Source: Cyanophora paradoxa
Lineage: Eukaryota; Glaucocystophyceae; Cyanophorales; Cyanophoraceae
Direction: 5' to 3'
Assembly: GCA_004431415.1 (NCBI GenBank)
Contig: QPMI01000644.1
Coordinates: 55,905 to 119,904 of the forward strand
Length of the DNA stretch: 64,000 nt
Shown here: positions 56,161 to 64,000 of the stretch, piece after piece
How positions within the stretch are numbered: position 1 is the first letter of the stretch
How the letters are laid out: every line of letters begins with the position of its first letter
The notes under the pieces: generated by a model
Seen by the model: the letters and a program-made list of their open reading frames with translations, nothing else
What the model was told of the DNA's origin: nothing
The model's database searches: none
Made by a program: the position numbers and the translations under genes

Positions 56161-57742
56161 ATGATCTCAGAGTACGCGTGCTGCGGCTCGTCGGGCGCGT
56201 CGATGCCGGAGCTGGCGCCACCGCCGGCGCCCGTAAGCTACGACCCGCTCCCGCCGGATGCGAGGAAGCTCCTGGAAGCGGAGAAGTGCTTCGTGCGGCC
56301 AAAGCTCGGTGCCCGACGAGCCCCGCACCGGCGCTGCGCGGCCGTCGATGTCGAGCGCGGCCAACGCCTTCGCGCACGCACGCGCATGCGCAGGCCCCAA
56401 GGTGGACCTGTGCGTGTACGAGGCGGCGCACGACAACATGATCTCGAAGTCGATCGTGCAGACGGGCGTCTGGGACATCGACACCATGCGCTTCCTCCAG
56501 TTCGCCCTCGAGGACGAAGCCCCGGGGATCGTCATCGACGTCCGTCCCGGCCCCGGACCGCCTCAGCGCAAGACCGCGTGACCGCGTGACCGCGTGACCG
56601 CTCAGCGCCACGCCCTGCGCGCAGGTCGGCGCGAACATTGGCCTCTTCACCCTGTCGGCGGCCGCCATGGGCCACACCGTGCGCATGCGCCGCGCCCGCC
56701 CGCCCGCCCGCCCGCCCGCCCGTCCGCGTCCCCGCCGTCGCCTGAGGCCCCGAGTCCCCCTGGGCCCGGTACGGTACCGCAGGTCTTCGCCTTTGAGCCA
56801 TTTTCTGAGGCGCGCCGCCCGCCCTCCCGCCCTCCCGCCCTCCCCCCCCCCCCCCCCCCCCCCCGCCCCCCCGCACCCCACCGCCGCCCAGCGAGCCGCT
56901 TCCCGCGCAGAACGTAGCTCGTCTGGCGGCCGGCGTCGTGCGGAACCGGCTGCAGGGGCGCGTGCGGCTGTACCCGGCGGCCCTCTCGGACTCGCGCTTC
57001 GCGGCCGAGATCGCCGTGGAGGGGACGAACCGGGGCGGGGGTACCATCCGCCGCAAGCCCACGCTCCTGCGCGAGGACATCGGGGTACCCCCCCATTTGC
57101 CGACTTCTCCGTCCCCCTAACTCTCGCTGGGCAGGAGGCGCGGCCGCTGGACGACTGGCTGGGGGCGGTGGAGGCCGAGCTGGGGGTCGCCGTGGGCGGC
57201 CCCGCGCCCTCCCTCCTCCTCCTCAAGCTCGACGCTGAGGGCCACGAGCCCCGCGTCCTCGCGGGGGTACGCCATCGTTTCGCCCCGCGGGCTCGGCCGG
57301 GGCCGACCGGAGCGCAGGCGGCGCGGCTCCTGGCGGCGCAGCGGCCCAAGTTCGTCGTGCTGGAGGTCTCCCCCGCGCTGGTCCGCCCTGCCCCGCCCCG
57401 CCGCCCGCCGCAGAGATGCCAAGCTGTAAGCGGGGGCGGGCGGGCGGGCGGGCAGATGGGCGCGGCCGGCTGCAGCTTCCGCCGCGTTGTGGAGGTGCTA
57501 CTCCGCGAGGGCGCCTACTGCGCCTTCGAGGGGGCGGCCCTCGACCCCTCCGCGCGCCTCGAGGCCGGCAACGCGACGGGGGTAGAGGAGTGGGCCGAGC
57601 GCGCAGCCCGCCTCCACACCGACGACCTCTTCTTCGTTCGCCGGCGCGCCCTCGATTTTGGGCCGCGTCTTCCTTCTTTCTTGCCTCGAACTGATTCTTT
57701 GGGCTCGCTCGCAGGGGCTCCGGCATCGCGACCTGCCCATAG
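56161..57742 (+). CDS. FkbM-family SAM-dependent methyltransferase
   Basis: O-methyltransferase of the FkbM group, acting on sugars or small metabolites; substrate unknown. Exons: 56161-56308, 56394-56539, 56625-56678, 56783-56809, 56911 to about 57084, about 57136-57268, then about 57317-57380, about 57460-57642 and 57715-57742. Seen: DNMISKSIVQTGVWDIDTMR, then the SAM-binding motif IVIDVGANIGLFTLSAAAMG, VFAFEPFSENVARL, VRLYPAALSDS, RPLDDWLGAVE, LLLLKLDAEGHEPRVLAG (FkbM motif K-D-x-EG-x-E-xx-VLxG), FVVLEVSPAL and DDLFFVRRGSGIATCP before TAG. GC donors at 56810 and 57643 are forced by the frame. Homologous blocks run through to the stop. Start is tentative (56161 or 56005). No signal peptide or membrane span is obvious. 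Confidence 0.9.
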
Positions 57743-58815
57743 CCGCGACCCGGTTCCAGCCCCGCGGACTGCAGGTGCCCCTCTCCGGAGCCGGGGATCT
57801 GTCAGGGCGCGCCGCCCGCCCGCCGCACGCGTGGCCGCCGCGGCTGTGGATGCGCGGCGCGCGGCCGGCCGGCCGGCCGGTTACGGGCCCCAGGCCGACC
57901 GGCCGTGGAGCGGCACTGGTGGGCCCGGCGTGAACCCCGCGACGCGTCGGCGAGAGGCCGCAACATTAACCGGGCGGGCGCGCAAATCCCACCGCGGCGC
58001 ACCGCATGCGATGCCGCCAGTCTCCGCCGTAGACGCCTAGCCCAGCAGGCCCCCTCATGCAGCGGCTGCCCCATTAGAGTATGCATATGGAGTTAATTTG
58101 CGCGCCGTCGGGCGCCCGGCCCGGCGTCACGATCGACCGGCTCTCTGATCATGAAACTTGAAAGGCCCTGTATATGCATGCAGCTGACGCTTAAGCTTGC
58201 CACCTCCGGACCCGGTCCCGATCGACGCTCGAGCTCTCGCCCTCGAGCTCGGCCCATTTGCACCCGTTTCGAATTGGACTGCCTTGTTTGCCTTTTTGTA
58301 CGTATATACCGTAGTACAGTATATATAAGACGGGTACAGTTTGTTATTGGTACAATATTAAATTAGTGTCGCGAAAACTGAATTCAAATTCGAAAGCACT
58401 AGTTTGCCATTGCCACTGCAATCTCAGCCTAGTCGGACGTACTCTAATCTCAGACTACACTCAAAATCGCGATATCGAGGGTCCGATTCCGACCCGATCC
58501 CGATCTCAACGCCTCTATATCGCTAACTAAACGCTTACCTACGAACGCGTGAAGCTGCCCTGATCATGAGCGTACGAATGCGTTTACAGTACAGTAAGAC
58601 CCGTCCGCGATCCACAGGGGATCAGAGAATCGATCTGCCTACATCTTTCACGCGAGGAAATTTGAATGCAAAATTATCACGGGACGCATCAATAGAAAGA
58701 TGGGTGCACGTAATTGTTCCTGTACGCTAACGCTACCATACGCTGCAGCAGAAAGGAAAGAATAGTTATACAAAAGAGATAGATGATGAAGAGGATGTGC
58801 GGAACTCCGAAAAGC
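57743..58815. other. Intergenic, AT-rich core
   Basis: 57743-58030 remains GC-rich. From 58080 it becomes AT-richer, with TATATAAGACGGGTACAG at about 58320, many GATC/TCGA palindromes and TGATCATGAGC at 58561. Short open frames show no motif. Convergent 3' flanks of the FkbM gene and the coiled-coil gene. No gene supported. Confidence 0.5.
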
Positions 58816-59923
58816 TCACGCCCCCACGGCGCCCGAGGGGACCTGTGGGGCATCGACGACGTCGATTATCTCGACATCTGCGGGCGCGGCGCGGGGTCAG
58901 AGCGGGGCCCGAAACAGAACGAAAACATAGAACGGGAGCGCGCCGTTGGAGCAGCCGGCCTTTAGCTTCGCGTTCTCCTCCTTCAGCTTCGCGTTGAGCG
59001 CCTCAGCGTCCCGCAGGCGCTTCAGCAGCGCCGCCAGCGCCTCTGCGCGCGGCGCGTCAGCGATGCGCGACCGGTTTTGCGCTTGCTCGCTCCCGCACGC
59101 TCACCGCTAGGAGAAGAGGCGGCGGCGGCGCTTCCCGCCCCGCTGTCGGCCGAGGCGCTGAGGGCCGCCTTCGACTTGCGGAGCCCCTGGACGTCCGATC
59201 GAATTCGCGTTCCGAATTCGCCCGCTGCGGTCGCGGTCGGTTCGCACGTGGCAGCGGTTTCCTTTTCTTTCTTTGCTAGGGAAAGGCGGCCGCACCGTTC
59301 TTGAACTCGCGGTCCGGGTAAAGGTCCGCCATCAATTTCGAAAACGCGGCCTTCTCCTCCTGGGTGAGGTCCTTCGCCTTCGGAGCGTTCCCGGTGACTT
59401 GGTCCCGCATCTCGCTGACCGCGTTCGCGAGCAAGTTCGCGGGGAGCCTGGGGGGGAAAGAGGGTGAGAAAGAGGGAATGTCGGCTGCGAACGGAGGAGC
59501 TCACTGCTCGACTGGGCTGAAGTTGTGCAGGCCCTTGGCGATCAGAACGGGGCGCAGCACGTCGCGGATCTTGAACAGCTGCGTCCAGTCAGCGACAGCG
59601 GAGCTGCGCAGACTCTCATCGCGGCGTACCTCAAAGACATCCTCCTTCAGCTTCTTTAATATGTCGGGGACTGCGTTGGTGAGATCAGAATCAAGCCAGG
59701 TCATGCAGCGACAACCAGCGATTCGAGCGCACTCTCGGTGATGGGGGAGCCCTTCCAAAGCTGCGCCGCAAGGCAGAATCAGTGAAAAAGCGAGCGACAG
59801 ACATAGCTGAGACGCATGAGGGCGATTAGCTGGGTGGCAAGAGCACTAGCAGGTGGGATGGTGGTCATGCGGCACGAGCGATGCGGCGCGGCGCTAGCTT
59901 ACCGACAGCGAGAGACGGATCAT
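58816..59923 (-). CDS. Unrecognised helical protein with C-terminal coiled coil
   Basis: No family recognised. Minus-strand path: MIRLSLS (ATG 59923-59921, GTAAG donor), then LWKGSPITE, GTGCGC intron, IPDILKKLKEDVFEVRRDES, SLRSSAVADWTQLFKIRDVL, RPVLIAKGLHNFSPVEQ, GTGAGC intron, LPANLLANAVSEMRDQVTGN, APKAKDLTQEEKAAFSKLMA, DLYPDREFKNG. A Ser/Ala linker (SKAALSASADSGAGSAAAAS) follows, then a coiled coil, ALLKRLRDAEALNAKLKEEN AKLK. A GC-AG intron (donor 58955-58954) joins this to DVEIIDVVDAPQVPSGAVGA and TGA at 58818-58816. Every join keeps phase and removes stops. The first exon may begin further upstream (a TAACAG acceptor before EEIKNHM). Soluble; likely a structural or adaptor protein. Confidence 0.65.
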
Positions 59924-60713
59924 GTGATTCTTTATCTCCTCAGCTGTTACGGATTCAGGCGCCGAACGGGTGCTGGGCGCACGCGCGGCGGAACGCGCGC
60001 GCGGGGCCGCGCACGGGCGAGGTCTATCCTGAGGGCGCCGTCGCCGCCCATCGCAGGCATTGATGCCGGGTGCCGGGGCCTATCCCTCAGGCCTTCGGTC
60101 GACCCGCTCCGCGATCTGCTGCCTCCATGCACGCTTCCGCCTGCGCCCGACGCTCCCGCGCCCATGTCTAGCTAAATATCGATCCGCTACGCACGCCGTC
60201 CGACGCTAGCTTTTTCCCAGTTGCAACTTGCAAGCACTGCTGAACTGACCTTCGAAGGTGGCCGGGTTGGGGTACGACGTGAAAAGAACTCCGATCGCCG
60301 TGCGCGCGCCATGATTGCGCGGCAGTCGGAGGTTTTGATCATGAGCTCGACGTCCACCCCTCCCCTAGTACCTGTACCCCAGCAGCTGTTACCAGTTCAC
60401 TTACCACATGTCACAGTGTACGCATACGTATACGTTCGAATTCGCGTACGTGCACGTGCGCATGCTGGGGTATGTATATATCGATCGCGATCGCGGGCCT
60501 ACAGCTAGGCCGAGCGGGAGCGCTAGCGCTAGCGCTGCAGCTGGCGCTAGCGCATACATGCGCTAGCGCTCGGCGATTAGTATAGAGAGAGTCTAAATCC
60601 GTAACCGAGGCTTATTAATCCTAAATCTCTTAACTTATAGTAACCTGGTACGAAATTATTACAAAAGACTGAGGGAAGGCGCGGCGGCGCCCCTCGCGCG
60701 CCCCGCCTCCTGA
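59924..60713. other. Intergenic, palindrome-rich
   Basis: Contains TGATCATGAGC at 60336, an alternating CGTACG/TACGTA stretch at 60418-60470, a GATCGCGATCGCG palindrome near 60485 and a GCGCTAGCGCTAGCGC cluster (about 60515-60570). 60570-60665 is AT-rich and is the 3' flank of the bestrophin gene. No gene supported. Confidence 0.5.
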
Positions 60714-63374
60714 TCAGCTCATGTCGAGGACGCGCAGGCTCTTGGCGACGGCGGCGCGGCCGACGGCGCCCCCCGCGGGGCTCACGAGCCCCGCGCTGGA
60801 AGAGCTCCGGAACGTCACCGGCCGCGAGGGCGCCACCCAGCCCGTGGAGGGCACCTGCACGGCCAGCGCCATCGCCTTGAACTTGCGCGACATGGACGAG
60901 ACGGGCCGCGAGCGCGCCGCGGACGCCGCGTCGCCGCCCTCGGCCGTCGTCGCCGCCGGGGAGACCGCCTCCTCAGCGGGGGGCCCCTCGTGGTGCGACT
61001 CCTCCCACTCGAAGCGGCGGCGGGTGACGGCGGCGCCGGGCTGCCGCACGAGGGTGCCGGCCGCGCGCGAGGGCCCCCGCCCCGCCTCCGAGCCTGCGTC
61101 CGATCGCACCGACCCCCGCCGCTGGTTCGAGACGCCGACGCCCTCCTCCCCGTCTGGGCGGGCGTCAGCATGGGCGGGGCGGGGCGGGGCGGGGCGGGGC
61201 GCGCCGGGGCTCGGGGCGTGCGGCCAGGCGACGTGGGCGCGCCCGTTGAGCGGGGCGCCGTCGGGGATGGTGGGAAGCGGCTTTTCGGGGAGGCGCAGGG
61301 AGACGCGGGGCGCGGAGTGGGCCCCGGGTGGGATGGAGTCGCCGTGGAGGGCCGGCCCGGCCGGCCTGGGGTTGGCGGGGGGCGTGAGGGGCGAGCCGGG
61401 GCCCAGGGCCGCCACCGCCGGCTCTGTCTGGCGGGGGGTAGGGCCCGCCAATGCCACGCTGAGGGGGGAGGGGTACTTGTCCGTCGCGGCGGGCGGGGGC
61501 GAGGGGGCCCACTGGAGGATGCCGGCGATGGAGGAGGGCGGGCTCTCCATGCGGTCGAGCAGCACGTTCGTGCTCCGCTCGAGGCTCCGCTGGTAGTTGT
61601 GCGTCGGGAAGTCGTCCGGGTCGTCCCCGATCGGGTCCGCCAGCATGCTGCCTCGCGCGCTCAGGCCGCTAGTATCCGGAAGGCGCCCCGCCCCGACCCC
61701 GCCCGCACCTGTGGATGCGGAGGATGGCGTGGTAGATGATGATGTTCGTGGTGAAGGCCGTCAGCGAGGCCACGACGCCGCCCTTGGAGCCCTCGTCCAG
61801 GGCCCTCCCCACCTGGGGAGGAGGAGGAAAGGGCTCAGGTGAGGGGGGGAAGAGGGGTCCGGGGGGGGGGGGGGGTACGGACCTGGCCGGCGCAGACCAT
61901 GAAGAGGAGCATGAGGTGCAGGCGAACGACAAGGATTACAAGGTGTATGTAGCTGCCCAGGGGGGGGGAAGCTCCGTCAGGGGTACGCGGTGATCTGCGC
62001 GGGCGGGCAGGGCGCGGGGAGCGCACCTGTACGGGAGCAGCGTCGCCATGTACATGAAGAGGTCCGACGCGCTCCCGCTGCGCAACGAACGGACGAGCGT
62101 CAGCGGCGCGCGCGCCGAGAAGCAGGCAAAAAGGCAAGCAAGCGGGCAGGGGGAGGGCGGGCGGCGGGCGGACCGCATGAGGGTGAGGTCGTTGAGGAGG
62201 ACGGGGAGCGTGTGCTCGGGGAAGACGAGGTGCCCGCCGGCGGCGATCTGGCGGAGGGCGTGCCCGATCCAGCCGTAGGCGACCGTGGCGCGGGAGGGCA
62301 TCCCCCGCAGGTGCTCGTGCTCCTCGGGCAGCAACAGGCCCCGCTCCTCCAGGTCCCTGTACCCCCCCTCTTGTTAGATTCTCATTAGATGGATGCATGT
62401 GAGAGACCGCGCACGTCATGTCGTCCTGGCGGTAGGCCTGCTTGTAGATGAGGGCGTGGGCAAGGTTGAGGAGGCGGACGACCTCGCGCCGGGCGTGGGC
62501 GAGCGCCTCGTCGTCCCCCACCACGTGCGACCCGATCAGCATCACCAGGTTGTTGCTCCTGCGCGGCTGTGGGTGCCTGGGTGGGCGAGGCTGGCGTGTG
62601 GGCGGCCGCACCGCCCGATGACGCCCTGGATCAGGGTTCGCACGGACCACCAGCGCTGCATCGTGAGGGAGAGCAGGAAGCTGCGCGGGGCGGGCGCCTG
62701 ACGTCGGCGGGAGTGGGGGGAGGAAGGGAGGTGGGTACGTGCCCGCAGAGGAAGGAGGCGAGAGTGCTGAGGGTCTGCATGCGGGGGCGCTGGGATCGGG
62801 GGCGGTGGAGGCGGGGATGGGCGGGGGGCGCACGAGGAACTCGGTCTCGCTGGGAACGGGTATGCACCACGCCGTCCGCGGCGAGGCGCTCGCAGCCACC
62901 GCGGCGGCCGCGGCCGCCGCTGTGCCTGCCGGGGCCGGGTCCTGCGACGGACACCGCAAGTAGCCTGCCGGGGGTGATCATGGGGCGCCGGAGGCCTGCG
63001 GGGCGGGGCGGGGCGGGGCGGGGGCGCGGACCGACGCCGTAGCATAAGAGGCACAGGACGGCGGTCGAGAGGACAGCGAACGAGTCGAGAACCGTCGACG
63101 AGAAGAGCCAGAGCCTGCAGGCGGCTCACGGCGCGGCCCGCGCAGGAGCTGGCGATCTACGGAATGCGTGCGGATGCGCGGCGCACCAGCTGAAGAATAC
63201 TGTGCGCTCGGCGTCGTACGCGCTGATGTTGCGCCGGCGCTTCCCTTTGAAGTCGACGTCGTAGATCAGATGCGATGGCCTGAACCAGCGCGGGAGCCAC
63301 AGGAGCCCCAGGATCTCGTCCAGGAAGTGGAAGAAGCCCTGGACAAGCGAGATAAGCCTGCCCCCGCCGTCCAT
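60714..63374 (-). CDS. Bestrophin-family anion channel
   Basis: Pentameric chloride/bicarbonate channel family; in algae some act in bicarbonate supply. Minus-strand exons: 63374-63187 (LVQGFFHFLDEILGLLWL, HLIYDVDFKGKRRRNISAYD, ERTVFFSW); from 63114 (LWLFSSTVLDSFAVLSTAVL); about 62955-62845; about 62790-62743 (LSTLASFLCG) joined by a GC-AG intron to FLLSLTMQRWWSVRTLIQGV; about 62560-62420 (SNNLVMLIGSHVVGDDEALA, VVRLLNLAHALIYKQ); about 62355-62170 (VAYGWIGHALRQIAAGGHLV, LPVLLNDLTLMRS); about 62085-62035 (DLFMYMATLLPYR); about 61960-61885 (RLHLMLLFMVCAGQ); about 61815-61712 (GVVASLTAFTTNIIIYHAIL); then LADPIGDDPDDFPTHNY, matching the bestrophin DPxGxDxDDF segment. The Pro/Ser-rich C-terminus stops at 60716-60714. 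Fold and motif order support the family; ion selectivity cannot be told. Confidence 0.85.
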
Positions 63375-64000
63375 CCCGCCGCCGCCGCCAGTCCTGCGCC
63401 AGGGCAAACGCGCGGCGTTAGCATCACGCACTTCGGCAGGGATCCGGACCAGCAGCCGCACCTTCTCAGCGAGGGGCCACGCTGCGACGCGGGCACGCTG
63501 TGGCCGACCCCACCGGCCCCAGGTATATGATAGCGGCCAAGAGCTCAGCGGGTAGAAGCCCTGGCGTAGCAGCCGCTCCCAAGCGGCCCAGCGGCGATTC
63601 GGCCAACTCAAACCAGTCGAGCTTGGCTGCACCGATGGCGTGCCATTCGTTCCACTGTCTGCCTCACTGCCCCCGTGCGAATCGTGCGCGCACCAGCGCG
63701 CTGTGTAGCCTCGAGCTCGGCCAGCGGTGGACTCTCTCGCAAGTTCGAGCTGGGGCGCAGCGCTACACTCTGGTCGCGCGCTGGTAGCTCTTGGCTTTTG
63801 CAGAGTGAAGCAGGACACTACAGCACCGCTTCGGCAGGCTTGCGGAACTAACGCCTTTCTGCCGAGCTTGTCACAATCCAGTACCCAACCAGGGCTGCTG
63901 CCGCGGCTCAGCGGCCTCAGCGCCTCATTTCCTCGCTGGTATTAGGCGAATAAAGACGCAGGAAGTGCGTGACAGGCCTACCGTGTGACCTGCACGTCGT
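63375..64000. other. Upstream flank of the bestrophin gene
   Basis: An open frame on the minus strand continues to 63818 ahead of the chosen ATG but is rich in Arg/Trp/Ser and shows no family motif. The region probably holds the promoter or an extra 5' exon. Nothing else is supported up to the window end. Confidence 0.35.

Noticed and set aside
56156-57349. 397-codon open frame on the minus strand over the FkbM gene
   Set aside because: Shadow of the FkbM coding strand, which has SAM-binding and KxDxEG motifs.
1-64000. Bacterial or viral origin of the window
   Set aside because: Spliceosomal introns in nearly every gene and no operons, ribosome-binding sites or phage/viral genes.

Overview
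The window is nuclear DNA from a GC-rich, intron-dense eukaryote. Every recognisable gene is broken into many small exons. Introns are mostly 50-150 bases, with C-rich (not T-rich) pyrimidine tracts, donors that often read GTGCG or GTACCCC, and an unusual share of GC-AG introns. The gene mix is an animal-type soluble adenylyl cyclase, a hybrid histidine kinase, TRP-like and bestrophin-like channels, an FkbM methyltransferase and a SIRT2-like deacetylase. This fits a unicellular alga or similar protist (haptophyte, pelagophyte or the like), but the sequence alone does not fix the lineage. I saw no rRNA, tRNA, CRISPR, intact transposon or organelle DNA. Exon joins were made by eye from reading frame, GT/GC-AG borders and family motifs; spans are firmer than individual small exons.

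Layout. 1-3131 (+): a RING-finger multi-pass membrane protein, 5' partial. 3431-4663 (-): a short coiled-coil protein. 5001-7914 (+): a class I sirtuin. 8101-9127 (-): a PRXL2/FAM213-type redox protein. 9229-10134 (+): a small lysine-rich membrane protein. 10213-12213 (-): a leucine-rich-repeat protein. 12730-24489 (+): a soluble adenylyl cyclase (two cyclase domains, P-loop ATPase, helical-repeat tail). 25830-33330 (+): a transmembrane hybrid histidine kinase with two receiver domains. 36245-37403 (+): a cysteine-containing novel protein. 38349-40801 (-): a dihydropyrimidinase with a signal peptide. 41330-43532 (+): a membrane-anchored propeller-like protein. 43857-49161 (-): a TRP-like channel. 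50012-51334 (-) and 51491-55299 (-): two unrecognised genes, the second with a duplicated exon. 56161-57742 (+): an FkbM methyltransferase. 58816-59923 (-): a helical/coiled-coil protein. 60714-63374 (-): a bestrophin.

Genes are packed on both strands without operons. The larger gaps (24.5-25.8, 33.3-36.2, 37.4-38.3, 49.2-50.0, 55.3-56.1, 57.7-58.8, 59.9-60.7 kb) are richer in short palindromes, AT stretches and small tandem duplications. One gap holds a decayed copy of a kinase receiver exon. Several genes could act in ion/bicarbonate and second-messenger signalling (cyclase, kinase, TRP channel, bestrophin), but proximity is the only evidence and no pathway is claimed.

The most interesting signals concern introns. 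Three introns carry copies of their own splice-site-spanning sequence, as expected if introns grow or arise by tandem duplication. GTACCCC and CTGAT-type repeats mark introns with the polarity of the gene. At least eleven GC-AG introns are supported by conserved protein frames.
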